Assembly: GCF_028769735.1 (NCBI RefSeq) | Contig: NC_088186.1 | Coordinates: 5,859,001-5,923,000, forward strand | DNA length: 64,000 nucleotides | Direction of reading: 5' to 3' | DNA from: Zonotrichia leucophrys gambelii | Taxonomy: Eukaryota; Chordata; Aves; Passeriformes; Passerellidae | Shown here: positions 52,620 to 64,000 of the stretch, in pieces | Layout: every line of letters starts with the position of its first letter | How positions within the stretch are numbered: position 1 is the stretch's first letter | The notes under the pieces: model-generated | What the model was told of the DNA's origin: nothing | What the model saw: the letters and a program-made list of their open reading frames with translations, nothing else | The model's database searches: none | Program-made: the position numbers and the translations under genes

Positions 52620-54250
52620 AAGGAGCCATGGCAGGTTGCGCGGCCGGGGATGGATCCTGCCCCGCCGTGGGTTGGGGGGTCCCCGCGGGGCGCTGGCGCC
52701 GGGGCCGCTCTGCTCCCGCTCTCCGTGCGCTGGGGAGAGCCCCTCGCACGGCTCCAGCCACTTCACAAATTAAAATGTAGCTCTTTTAACCCAAAATGGG
52801 GAAAAACAATAAGCCCTGGGCAAGTCCTGCTCTCCCTCGATGGGCACCAGGGTGTCCTGGGCAGACCCGTCCTGCTCCTCGCCGCGGAGCCCCAGCTCGG
52901 GGGAAGTTGTCTGCAAATTTCATCCTGGAAAAAAAAAAAAAAACAAACCCACAACATGATGTCATTGATGTCATTGGCTTTCTGGTGTAGCCCGCGGCGC
53001 CCCTCCACCTGCCGCGGGCGCTGCTTGGCCGGGAGCCTCGGCAGGAGCGGAGCCTCGGAGCGATGGTCCCAGCCCGGGCACAGCCCGAGCGCTCGGGCAT
53101 CGCTGCCGCCCTCCCGGCTCCCCCGGGCTCCGGGGCGGTCAAAGCCTCTTTCACCAGCACTTCCCCACTTCCCCTAAAAGCATCACCTTGCCAGCTCCCT
53201 TCCTCCCACCAGCTGCCAGGAAAAAAAATTAGGGCAAGGACAGGGAGCGAGAGCAAAACCAATGAACTTGTTTCCAGCTTTTCCTTCGGATCAGCCGTCC
53301 AGCACCGGGAGAAAAACATTTCTCCTGTAAAAAACCTCCCCTCTCGGTGCAGGCTGCGATCCCGCCGTCCCGGGGACACGCCGGACACTCGGTCTCAACT
53401 CGGCAGCAGAAGACACCGTAAGTCCCCTACTTAAACAGTTTCCTGATTTGTTTTTGGTTTTTTTTTTTTTTTTTTTTTGTGGGGCGGTTATGCCACGGTT
53501 TAGAGGCTGAGACCGACGGGGATGGAGGAGGAGGGTGGGACAGGGGGCAGCTGCAAACAGGGGGGTTTGTGGGGGGCGCAGGCTGCGAGGTGCGGGCAGG
53601 GCGGGCACCGGTGGTGCCCGTGCCGGCGGTGCTGGGTGCCGGCAGCCCCGGGGTGCACAAAGCCCCTTTGAGCTCCGCACAGAGGAGCTGCTGATCCCCG
53701 GCCGGCCCTCGGAACCGGAATGGGCACTGCAGGGGAGGATGGAGCCCTGGGCACCCGGCAGGGCTGGCGGGGAGGGCAGCTCAGGGCTCTGGGTCTGGGA
53801 CAGCTGCCCGTGGGGGCCTGGCCCCATCTGACCCCCAAAACATGGGCTGGTCCCGGCCAGCCCCCTGGGATGGGGAGCTGTGGGGAGCAGGGGGTGCCCC
53901 AGCCATCCCACGTGGGGATGGGGACTCCCTCCCTCCCAGCACGGGGCGCGGTGACATCCACGAAGCCACCGGGCTGCGCTCTCCGGGGTGGCCGCGGGAA
54001 GGCTGCGGTACGGACTGGAGGGGCGGGTGGGACCAAATGGGACCCAGTGGCACCTGCTGGCACCCGGTGGGACCCGGTGGGACGCAGAGGGACCCGGCAG
54101 GCCCTGGCAGCCCTGCAGCCGAGGCCGGCTGGCCAGGCACAATACCCCGGCCCCTCTCCTGAGCCGCCGCCGAAGCCCCTTTCCCAGCGCCGAGCGCCTT
54201 TGTCTCGCCTTTGTGATGGAAAGAGCCCCCCCTCCTAAATCACTGCCCTG
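52620..54250. promoter_or_regulatory. CpG-rich non-coding block upstream of CERCAM
   Basis: CpG-dense at about 52.62-53.40 and 53.48-54.23 kb. It contains a tandem TGATGTCAT motif at 52957-52974 (CRE-like, followed by an inverted CCAAT), a T run at 53459-53479, GGGACCC-type short repeats near 54.03-54.11 kb, and two CTTTGT SOX-like cores 11 bp apart at 54198-54214. No exon recognised. Confidence 0.4.
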
Positions 54251-57120
54251 ACACCCCCATTGTCTCCTTCCCGGGGAGGTTTGAAGCTCCCCCCCCCTCG
54301 AGGTCAGGAATGTGGCCGGTTTCTATTGGGACGGAGGAGCAGGGCTGGGTGGGGGGCTGCGGGGTCACGCCGGCTCGGCGGGTCAGCCCGAAAACAAAAC
54401 CTTTTGAAATACCTACTCTCCATCACTGCCAACATTGTCCCCTGCCAGCGGGGGCCTGGCACGGCCCCTCGACGCCTCCAGCCCGGCCGCTGCCCACCCC
54501 AGCGGTCAGCAGCTGGGGGGACAGAAGGGTATTGTGCCGGAGGGGACAGCTTTGTTTGCGGTCACAGCTGCCCCGGGCTGGGACGGGACCGACCGTCAGC
54601 CCCACCGGGGTGAGAGGAGGGAGGGACGGGAGTGCACGGTCAGTGCACTGCGGGGGGGACCCAGTCCTTGGGTACCCCTCTGTCGCTGTCCCTCCGAGCT
54701 GTGGCACTGGGGGGACACGGGGCAGCTCCCTGTTGTCCCTCTGGGTCTGCAGCCTCTCCTAGCGTTGGTTTCCTGCCTCAGTTTCCCCTTGCTGTGGGAG
54801 GTGTCCCTGTGCCCACTGACAGGTGCCTGGGGTGCCTTTGATACCCAGGGTGCTGCTGGCCCTGATGGCAGAAGATGTGGTGCAGACTGGGGAGCAAAGG
54901 GCCCATCCTGAGGCTGAGCCAGCTGTGCCACCCAGGAGGGGCAGGACTGGGCCACTGCAGGGCTTGGATGGGGCTCCAAGGGTGGCAGTGCCTTGCAGGT
55001 GGAGCAGAGCACAGATTCCTGCTCCCAGCAGCACATGAAGGACCCCCAGGAAGCCTTCACACCCCCAGGATTTCACGGGAAATCCCACCAGGAATACCCC
55101 AGTGGGTCTCCCAGTGGGTTGGGGTTTGGGGGACGCTGGCAGTGTGTCCCTGCCCCATTTACAGGGGCACAAATCTCCCCTTCCCCACAGCCAGGATGAG
55201 AATGCTGCTCCCATCAGCTCCCCCAGCTCCTCTGGCACAGCCTCTCTTGGGTGGGCCAGAATCCCCCCGGGTGGCCAAAATCCCTCCCAGGATGGCCCAA
55301 ATCCCCCCACGATGGCGTAAATTCCCCTGCATTTTTCTGTGTGGGAAGATCTGTGGGTTTTGCTCGCTGCAGAAGCAGCCTGGGAGGAGGAAAGTGGAGC
55401 AGAGCCCGCGGATGTGATGGGTTTAGCAGAGACCTGGAAGGAAAACGCAGCTGAGAGGGGAGCACTGGCCTCCTGAGCTACCCAACAGCTGGGAGGTGGG
55501 GAAAACATCTGGAACAGCTGGAGTGGTGCAGGATGAGGGGCTTGCAGAGCAGAGGGTGTGGTGGATTCACAGGCACTCCCTTGGCTCCAGAGTTCCCCCT
55601 GGGCAGGCACTTGCTGGGAGGCTGAGAAGCAGGGGGGAGGGCTCTGTGCCTCAGTTTCCCCACAGGAGACAGAGCTGATGTTCTGAGGCTGGGTAAGCCA
55701 GGGGAGGTCTGGAGAAAGCATGTCTGGAGGGGAGAGCATCATTTGGGCAATGTCACAGCCTGGGAATGGGGACCCTTGGGAGTACCATGGACTTTGGGCA
55801 GCTAGTTGGGTGCCCAGGATGTTTTTTCTTGTGAAAAAAGATTAATAAAAATTTTTTGTTGACCAAGGGACTTGTAGTGGCCTTGGCCATGAACACACAC
55901 TGAATTTCTGCATTTATAGATACACATATATACATACATGTCTTTATATATTTGCCTTTTGCAGCCAAGGTTGAGCCTTTTAAAGCAGAAAAATAGGACC
56001 TTTGAGGAAACTGGAGCTTTTCAAAGCTTTGCTGAAAATCCTAGAAAATTTCAAGGAAGGGGCGGGGAGAGGTGGGAAGTAACCAAAATCCTCATCCCTG
56101 GGTCCAAGAGCAACTTTTTCCTGTAAAAAAAAACCCAAACATACTCCTGTAAACTTTGTGCAGGGCTGCTCCTGCCTGGAGCCTTGGGGATGGAGGTGTT
56201 TTCCAGGCAGGATGCTTGCAGGCTGATGCTGGCTCTGTACTGCAGGTATCCCCATGAGTGCACGGAGCTGTGAGATGTCCTGAGCCCCCTGGGGACACCC
56301 TGGGCCCTGTGGGGACCTGCCAGCTGCCTTCCTGGGGCACAGGAGCTGTCACAGCCCATGTTAGCAGCGTGGTGCACATGGAGATGCTGAGCCACATCAC
56401 AGAGCTGGGTGGGCTGTCACCCTGAGGGGCACACAGCAGGAGCCCTGACAGGAATCTCCGTGTCCCCCCTTCTCCCCGAGCTCACCCAGGGTTGTTTTTG
56501 CCCCAAACTGCCCATAAGGTGCCTCTTGGCCATCAGTGGGCTCTGAGGGTCCATTGTGAGCAGCCAGGATGTGAGGGGAAGGCAGATTGCAAAGGCAGGG
56601 ATAATTCTGACCCCAGCAGAGCTTGGGAGGGCAGGCACAGGGTGCTCTGTCCCTCTGCCACTCCCAGCCTGTGTGCAGCACATTTCACTGGCCCGTGCCT
56701 CAGTTTCCCTGTGTCACAGGGGCAGCCCCCCTTCCTCTGCCTGCTTTGGGGGTGAAGGGGCTTGGGAAGGGCAGTGCCACCCTCTCTGCTCTGGAACCCA
56801 CGGCTTGGGAGTGTTGTGAGGGCTCTACAGGGCAGTGGGGCCGTGGCTGTGCTTGGCTGGCTGAGCTGTGTGGGGTGCCAGGGGAAGGGCAGGTCCAGCT
56901 GGGACCCTGAGGGACAATGCAGAATGCAGGGATGTGGGGATATCAGGATGAAGAAGGGAAGGGATGCAGGGATGGAGACATGGAGAGATGAAGAAGAAAA
57001 GAAAGAAGAAAGAAAAGGGGATGAAAGAACGGAGGGGTGAAGGGCTGGAGGGGTGTGGGGATCAGGGATATAGGGATGATGGAAAGCAGGGATGAAGAAA
57101 GGCAGGGAGAGAAGGTTGTA
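54251..57120. other. Intergenic sequence, no gene recognised
   Basis: G-rich, moderately repetitive DNA. It holds a short imperfect tandem repeat at 55240-55330, a TA/CA-rich tract near 55.91-55.95 kb and a purine-rich GATG/AGAAA tract at 56.93-57.12 kb. Open frames reach 327 codons on the minus strand (54759-55742) but show no family features and overlap other long frames. Confidence 0.5.
55240..55330. repeat. Imperfect tandem repeat, unit about 21 bp
   Basis: Four diverged units of the form GGGTGGCCAAAATCCCTCCC, with GATGGCCCAAATCCCCCCAC in the later copies. Confidence 0.7.
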
Positions 57121-57480
57121 GGGACGTGGGGATCGGATGCAGCTCGGGCCGAGCCCGGGCTCCCCGCCGAGGGCCGGGAGGGGGCAGCAGCGGCCGGGGC
57201 TGCGGGGGCGGTGCCGGGGGTGTCCCCGAGGGCCGGGGGGTGTCCCGGGGCATTCCCGCTGCTCTGCCGCCCTTGCTCCGTCCCGGGCTGCGGGGCTGCC
57301 CCTCGTTCAGCCTCACGGCTGGGTCCCGACACGGACACGGGTGGGTCCGGCCCTGCTGGGCTCTGCTGGGCTCTCGGGCTCCTGTCCCTTCCCGCAGCTC
57401 CTCCATGGCTGGGAATTCCCGGCTGCGCTGGCGCCGAGCCCTTCCCGAAATACTTGTCCGAGCCGGGGCTGTAAACAGCA
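57120..57480. promoter_or_regulatory. CpG island 1 kb upstream of CERCAM
   Basis: A CG-dense stretch separated from the CERCAM start by 950 bases. It may be an alternative upstream promoter or first exon of CERCAM. No convincing splice into CERCAM could be shown. Confidence 0.4.
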
Positions 57481-58239
57481 TTTTTCTCTCCTCGCAGTCA
57501 CTGCCGGGTCCTGTGAGTCCCCCGCTCTCTGTTGGTTCTTTCAGGTGTTCTGGATTGTTCACTTCCCGACCCTTCTGCTGCACCCCGATGGAGCCCCGGA
57601 GGGACACGGAGCCGGCGACAGCAGCTGCCCGGGCACCCCTGACCCTGGCACGGGTGGGCACAGTTCGGCCTCGTGTGGCACCCACCCGTGCCTCAGCAGG
57701 GCTCGGTGCCAGCGCAGTGAGAGGGGCCGGCATCGCTGTGGGGAGCAGCAATGTCTCCTGGCGGAGTCACTGCCCGCCCTGCAGGACACGAGCACCCCCA
57801 GGCCTGCGCTGCTCCGGGAGCTGACGGATGTATTTATGGATTGGGTGGAAAACCAGAAGGATTGGTCAAACATCCCACAGGCCCCGGGCCTGCCCCTGCC
57901 CGCGGCTCGGACACGTCGCAGACACGCCTGAGGGCCTGGGAATGGCCAGCCATGGGGACAGCCTGGGGGGACACGGCTCACAGGGGTGGGCTGCCCTGGT
58001 GAGGACGGCAGCCAGAACCCCCACTCGCCATGCAAGCCCCCCTCAGCCACAAACCTCTCTGGCCATGATCCCTTGTCCATGAGCCCCCTGGCGATGCTGC
58101 CCCCGGGAACCCTTGGCCATATTGCCGCAAACCATAACCCCCCTCTCCATCCCATTGCCCACCCACCCGTGGGGACCCGCCCGTGTACTGTGGGGATGCC
58201 CTGGAGCATCCTCGGGAGCGGCTCCCGGGGTGTCCCCGC

Positions 58240-58424
58240 TCTGTCGGCCCCCAGCCATGGGCTCTGCGGGGCTCTGCACCGATTTCGGTTCTATTTAAGG
58301 CTGCCCGACCCAGCCCGGCCCCCGGGGCTCGCTGCGGCGGCGGGGCCGGGCCGGGGCCGGGGGCGGGGGGTGCGCTGAGCACGGCGGGTCCCAGCCCGCC
58401 CCTTCCCCGCCCGCCGCCTCCGCC
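58240..58424 (+). promoter_or_regulatory. CERCAM: CERCAM core promoter with a TATA-like box
   Basis: CTATTTAAGG at 58291-58300 is a TATA-like element 125 bp before the start codon, followed by GC-rich sequence. Transcription would start near 58.32-58.33 kb and leave a 5' UTR of about 100 bases. Confidence 0.55.
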
Positions 58425-61400
58425 ATGGGCGCCGCGGGCCCGCTCTGCGCCCTCCTCCTGCTCCTGGCCACCGGCACCGGCACCGACACCGGCACCGGGC
58501 CGGCCCCACCGCGCCTGGTGCTCGCCCTCCTGGCCCGGAACGCGCAGCACTCGCTGCCGCACTGCCTGGGAGCCCTGGAGCGCCTGGACTATCCCGCGGG
58601 CAGCATCGCCCTGTGGTGAGGCTGCGGGACCCCGGGGAGCGGGCAGAGAGTGGCACGGGTCTTGTGGGAGAACAGGGCTGTGGGGAATGGGCATCGCGGG
58701 GGAGCCGGGATGCTGCAGCCACAGGGACGGCGGGGAGCCCCGGGGAACGGGGATGGAGGGGGAAGGCGGGTCCGGGGATTAGGGGAGGCTGTGAGGGGAA
58801 TGGAGAGCCGAGGATAGCAGGGACCCGGAGGAAAACGCGGGAGAGTGGGGGAACTGGGGGCTCTTGGGTGCACAGAACAGATTCGAAGGAATGGGGAACT
58901 GCGGGGGAATGGGGATCTTTAGGGGAAAGGGACCTTCGGGAGGAACAGGGACCTCGCTGGTGGCAGCGTCCCCAGCCCCACAATGCGAGGGGTGGCTCTG
59001 CCCCGTGTGTGGGACCCCGCAGGGCAGCGGGAGGGGCTCGGGCTGCCCCTCGGTGCAGGGCTGGACCCCAGCCTTTCCCCTGACGGAGCCTTGGGGCTCA
59101 TGAGAGCGGGGACCCCCGGGCACAAGGGGATTCTGCATCACTGGGACAGGCGCTGCCGTCCCCGTCCCCGCCGGGCTCACCCTCGGGCTCCCTTACCCAA
59201 ATTCACCCCCAAGCCCCTTTTACCATGCCGGGGGTTGGCTGGAAGAGGAGTCTCCTGTCTCCTCGCCGCGCCACTGCCGTCTGTCGCCTGAACTTGTCGG
59301 AAACTTTTCTGCAGCTGCTTTGGCGGGGGAGCTGAGGCGGGGGATCCTGCAGGGCTGGGGCGGGGGTCGGCTGCAGGCAGGGGAAGGGGGGTCCTCACCT
59401 TTACCCGCTGCACCCCCGGGATCCCCCGGCTGCAGGACCCTGCAGGGTGTTTCAAGAGCAGCCCGTGGAGCTGGGGGGATACAGATCCTGCCTTCTCCCC
59501 TCAATCTGTCAAATCCCCATGACACCAGTGCCTGGGGGATGTCCCGGGGTCTTTGACTGGTCGAGGAGTGTGGGAGCTCGGGGTTTGGCCCAGTGCAAGG
59601 TGGGCTCAGCTCTGTCTGTGCTGGGCTCCCTGTGAACATTGTTCTGGGGATGGGTGGGAGAGTTGGGAATGGTGATGGTGCCCAGCAAGGGAATGTTCGG
59701 GAAGGGAGGTTTTTTGCTGCTGATATTTTGCTGTTGAGTCCTTTCCTCTCGCTGCTGGAACACTGGGATGCACAGGGGTACTGTGGGGTGCAGCGACAGG
59801 GGGACAAAGCTGCTATGCTGCAGTGCTCGTGGTGGGCAGTCCCAAGGCTGGGGTGAGGAGAACAGTCCAGGGCTGCCACTGGGATGCAGGGTGGGAGCTG
59901 TGGAACAGCCTGGCTGGCAGTGGCACCGAGGAAGAAATTACCAGTTAGTGTTCTCTCTCCTGCCTGCACAGCCCTGGTTCCTTCAAATTACACGTTACAT
60001 TCCCAGCAAGTCTGTCATTGGCTCAGTCTTTTGGTCCCATGAGCATTTCTAGTGCAGGGTGAGGTCCTGATTGTCCCTTGAGGAGGACCCCCAGAGGCTG
60101 ATGTCCCCTTACCCCAGGTGTGCAACAGACCACAACTCGGACAACACGACAGCAATGCTGCAGGAGTGGCTGGGGGCCGTGGGGAAGGACTATCACTCGG
60201 TGGCCTTGAAGGTGCAAGAGGAGCCCAGGTGAGGCTGGATGGGGGCAGGTGTGGGCTGAGGGGCTCCTGGAGCAGCATCAACCCTCCCTGGCCAGTGACC
60301 AGGAGGAGCTCAGCGGAGTGGGGCTGACTCAGCCTGCTAGCACAAACAGCCTGCACCGAGTTTGTGCATTCCCAGGGAGTGAGGTTAACCCCTGCCTCCC
60401 CCTGCCCAGCTTCTACCCTGATGAGCTTGGTCCCAAGCACTGGAGTGACAAACGCTATGAAAACGTGATGAAGTTGAAGCAGGAAGCTCTCACCTACGCC
60501 CGGGAGCAGCAGGCAGACTACATCCTGGTAAGGGACTTGGGGCACTGGTGGCGTGGGGGCTGAGGTGGGCTTCTCCATGTCTCCAGAACCTGTGCTGTCT
60601 CTGCAGTTCATGGACACTGACAGCATCCTGACCAACAACCAGACCCTCAAGTTCCTCATGGCACAGAACAAGTCAGTGGTGGCCCCCATGCTGGACTCGC
60701 AGACCTTCTACTCCAACTTCTGGTGTGGCATCACACCCCAGGTGGGTCCCCAGAAATCCCTGGAGAATGAGACAGCCCCGTGGTGGAGGAGCTCTCTGCC
60801 ATGGAGCACTGTGGGGTGTGATACCGCAGGGGTTCTATCGCCGCACACCCGACTACTTCCCCACCAAGAACCGGCAGCGCCGGGGCTGCTTCCGCGTGCC
60901 CATGGTCTACGCCACCTTCCTGATCGACCTGCGCAAGGAGGACACCTCGCACCTGGCTTTCTACCCACCCCACCCCAACTACACCTGGGCCTTCGATGAC
61001 ATCATTGTCTTTGCCTACTCCTGCCAGGAGGCTGGTGAGGGTGGTGGGGGTTTTGGGGGTGCAGGGGCTGGGGGGGTTGTGCTGCTCACCTGTCTCATCT
61101 GGCAGGTGTGGAGGTCCACGTATGCAACCAGCATCACTTTGGTTACATCAATGTTCCTGTGAAGGCCCACCAGACGCTGGAGGATGATCATGCCAACTTT
61201 GTGCATCTCACGCTGGAGGCCATGGGTGAGTGCCCATGGGTGGAGAGGTCCTGGAGGCCTCCAGGTCCTGACAGGGCTGTCAGCCCCAGCTCCCAGCCAG
61301 GGGAATCTGGGCTCCACTGTCTCCTCTCTCCACAGTGGATGGTCCCCCCATGCAGCGCTCCAGGCACATTTCTCTCCTGCCCAGGCCGCTCACAAAAATG

Positions 61401-63641
61401 GGCTTTGATGAAGTAAGTGCTCAGTGGAGCTGCTCATGTTCCCCTGTCCATCCCTCTGGTTGTGTCCATCTCTCTGACTGCATCTATCCATGACAAAGGC
61501 TGAGCCTCTGTCCCCATCCTGCAGTAGCCTGTGTGTCCCCCATGACAACATGTCCCATTGTTGGGGCTCTCCTCTTCCCAGATCTTCTTAATCAACCTGG
61601 TGCGGAGGCCAGACCGGCGGCAGCGAATGCTGGCATCCCTGCAGGAGCTGGAGATCATTCCACGGGTGGTGGATGCTGTGGATGGCAGGTGACCATGGGG
61701 AGACCACTCAGCCAGTCCCCTGGTGTCACCGTGGGGAGGGGACAGGGAGTGTCTGGTGGGACATCTCGGTGATGCAGCCCCTTGCCTTGCAGCACCCTCA
61801 ACAGCAGTGACATCAAGGTGCTGGGTGTGGACTTGCTACCCGGGTACTACGATCCCTTCTCCGGCCGCACGCTCACCAAGGGCGAGGTCGGCTGCTTCCT
61901 CAGCCACTACAATATCTGGAAGGAGGTATGGGGCCACAGCGGCCACGGGGTCCCTAAGGGCCACCAGCAGTGGGCAGGGACCCTGTGAGCATCACGGATG
62001 TCTGGAGGACCTGGGGAGAAGGGGTGTCCTGCAGGGTCAGTGGCCCCAGTATGGCCCAGAGCAGTGCTGGGATGGGCTGGCACCTCTGTCCCCTCTCCCA
62101 GATCGTGTCCCGGGGGTTGGAGAGGTCGGTGGTGTTCGAGGATGACGTGCGCTTCGAGGCTGCCTTCCCAGCACGGCTGCAGCGGCTGATGGACGAGCTG
62201 GAGAGGGCACAGCAGGACTGGGACCTCATGTAGGTGCTGGGGCCAGGGGGATGTGGGGTGGGGGGCCCCAAGGCTGGCTCTCATGGCTCCCTGGCCACCC
62301 CACAGCTACCTGGGGAGGAAGCAGGTGAATGACGAGGATGAGGCGCCTGTGGAAGGTGTGCGGAACCTGGTGGTGGCCGGGTACTCATACTGGACGCTGG
62401 CCTACGCCATCTCCCACCATGGGGCACAGAAGCTGCTGGCCACCAAACCCCTCTCCAAAATGCTGCCCGTGGATGAGTATCTGCCCATCATGTATGACAA
62501 GCACCCCAAGTAAGGAGCAGATTGTGCAGGAGGGTGCTGGCCTGGCCATGCCAGTGTGGGACAATGTGTTTCTTCTCTGCCGTCACCACCTCACCCAGTT
62601 CCCCCCTTGCAGGCGTTACTCATGCTGGAGGAAAACATCTGTAGCATGAGCTCACTCTCAGCTCGCCGCTGCCTGGCCTCTGGCTGCTGGAAAATGGCCC
62701 TCTGCCAGCATGGGGTGGGGGAATGGGAACGGAGCTGGGGCTTGGTGTGGGCCCTGCACAGGGTTTTGGCCCCATGGCAAGGGGCAGGGAGCAGCCCCCT
62801 GTACCCTAGTGCTGGGGGGCTGTGCGGTTTCCTGCCCCTGGTTGGGGGTCTCAGCCCCGATTTGGAGCCCTTTCATGCCCCTCTCTGGGGTGGGGGTCAG
62901 TGGAAAGGCTTTGTCTGGGGAGGGGGAAGCAATTTAGGGGGTGAATGAGCACCAGTGGGTGGGTGGGTGTCCTGGGAGAGAAGGGATTGGGAAACCCAAT
63001 GAGCAGGATGGAGAAAAACATGGATCGGGCATGTAAAAGGCAGGCTGGAGGTGGACGGAGGAACAGATTAGGGCTCTGGACATGCACCAGCAGCAGCTGG
63101 AAGCCCCCTGCTTGCAGGCATAACAGCACCAGACAGCTCTGTCTCAGGGCCAGCTGGATGCTGTGCCAGAGACCCACTCTGTGCCAAGAGCCGGCCCCAG
63201 CTGGTGGGGAGCCACAGGTCCTGTCCTCTCTGTAATCCCTCCACAGTCCCTGCCCAGCGTTCCCCGGCTCCGTGCCTCATACCCCACATCCCTCCCTATT
63301 CCCTGCCCTGCATGGAGCCTTCCCTGGGTGGTTGATTTGATTTTCCCAGTGCTTTTTCTCTTCTGTAAGCCAGTTTTTTCTCTCGGGTCTGCTCCCCTTT
63401 CCCCAGCGAGGATTACAAGCGGCACTTCTCCCCACGGGACTTGCTGGTGTTTTCAGCTCACCCCCTCCTGGTTTATCCCACTCACTACGCTGGGGACAGC
63501 AACTGGCTGAGTGACACCGAGACCTCCACCATCTGGGATGATGATGCCAAGAAGACTGACTGGGCTGGCTCACAGAAGACACTGAGGGACTCACGGGGCA
63601 GCGCTGGCCACCTCCGCTCCACGGCCCGTGACGAGCTCTGA
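58425..63641 (+). CDS. CERCAM: CERCAM, GT25-family ER protein (cerebral endothelial cell adhesion molecule; 12 coding exons)
   Basis: Coding exons: 58425-58615, 60118-60228, 60410-60527, 60607-60741, 60830-61034, 61106-61225, 61336-61412, 61582-61688, 61793-61925, 62102-62229, 62306-62509, 63407-63641. They join in phase to 587 residues plus stop (human about 595). A signal peptide (hydrophobic Leu run) comes first, followed by a Thr-Gly repeat. [14 protein letters not shown] opens the glycosyltransferase domain. A DTD motif lies at 143-145 ([11 protein letters not shown]) and EDD at 412-414 ([10 protein letters not shown]). NNQT and DNTT are possible N-glycosylation sites. The protein ends RDEL, an ER-retention signal. 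Family knowledge: the paralogues COLGALT1/2 add galactose to collagen hydroxylysine, while CERCAM was reported to lack that activity. The neighbours and the match over the full length distinguish it from COLGALT1/2. The start at 58425 has a strong context (CCGCCATGGG). Confidence 0.95.
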
Positions 63642-64000
63642 TGGTGAGCAAGGCTGTGAGACCCAGGCACAGGGGACAGAGCAGCTGGGGAGTGTCTCCC
63701 TGCATGTGCCATGTTCAGATGTGTCCCACATGCCTAGCTTGTTTTTGTCATGGGGCAGCAGCTCTCCCTGTCAGACTCAAAACATCGGGAAACAGAGACC
63801 AGACTGTCTCTTCCAGGTGGGGAAAGGGGTGGGGACACAGATGTCCCATGTGGGGCTGCACTGGGCTGGAGGGGATATGGGAACAGGGCCCTCCATCTCC
63901 CTGAGTCCATGCTGCTCCCCAGCCCCTCAGATGAGGAAGGGAGAACGCTCCTTTTCCTGCTGCAAAAGTGTGGAAAGAGCTGGGGCATCTCCCAGGGGAA
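63642..64000 (+). other. CERCAM: CERCAM 3' UTR (runs off the window)
   Basis: No further exon and no AATAAA or ATTAAA is seen before the window ends, so the transcript probably extends past 64000. In human the next gene is ODF2, which is not reached here. Confidence 0.6.

Noticed and set aside
53291..55742. Long minus-strand open frames of 283 and 327 codons
   Set aside because: Compositionally biased and overlapping each other and plus-strand frames, with no recognisable motif and no supporting splice structure.
57137..57931. A 264-codon plus-strand open frame just before CERCAM
   Set aside because: Overlapped by a 232-codon frame on the same strand and by open minus-strand frames. GC-rich and without domain similarity. 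It could include an upstream untranslated exon, but not a convincing protein.

Overview
The window is vertebrate nuclear DNA, almost certainly from a bird. Five protein-coding genes with many introns and GT-AG splice sites can be rebuilt exon by exon. A CR1-type LINE tail, the retroelement typical of birds, lies at about 29.14-29.43 kb, and several unmethylated-type CpG islands are present. The gene order TRUB2(-) - COQ4(+) - tRNA-Arg(-) - SLC27A4(+) - URM1(+) - miR-219-2(-) - CERCAM(+) is the order I know from human 9q34.11, a segment that corresponds to chicken chromosome 17. I have no evidence for the species.

Layout. 1-6.6 kb: TRUB2, a mitochondrial pseudouridine synthase, runs leftward in eight coding exons. 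Its first intron holds a GGGAC/GGGAT pentanucleotide minisatellite. At 6.59-6.65 kb TRUB2 and COQ4 share a head-to-head promoter with only 57 bp between their start codons. 6.6-11.9 kb: COQ4, coenzyme Q biosynthesis, seven coding exons with a GC-AG first intron; its third intron carries a long near-perfect hairpin. 12.9 kb: an intron-containing tRNA-Arg(TCT) on the minus strand at the edge of a CpG island that also holds the likely non-coding first exon of SLC27A4. 15.5-22.9 kb: SLC27A4 (FATP4), twelve coding exons, 643 codons. 22.9-29.5 kb: intergenic, with an old CR1 copy. 29.8-46.7 kb: URM1, five tiny exons across 17 kb; its 12-kb second intron holds a 50-bp minisatellite and AT-rich, enhancer-like stretches. 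46.7-58.3 kb: a gene-poor, very CpG-rich block containing the miR-219-2 hairpin. 58.4-63.6 kb to the right edge: CERCAM, twelve coding exons ending in an RDEL ER-retention signal.

The genes do not form one pathway. TRUB2 and COQ4 both act in mitochondria and share a promoter with an ETS/GABP-type site. SLC27A4 activates fatty acids at ER and plasma membranes, URM1 supplies sulfur for tRNA thiolation, and CERCAM is an ER-lumen GT25-family protein. All reconstructed reading frames are open and complete, with lengths close to the human proteins (339, 282, 643, 101 and 587 residues). I found no new multi-gene system. The most unusual items are the COQ4-intron hairpin, the double-stranded miR-219-2 locus in a large CpG-rich desert, the GC donor in COQ4, and a Gly-to-Ser change created by the last base of SLC27A4 exon 11.
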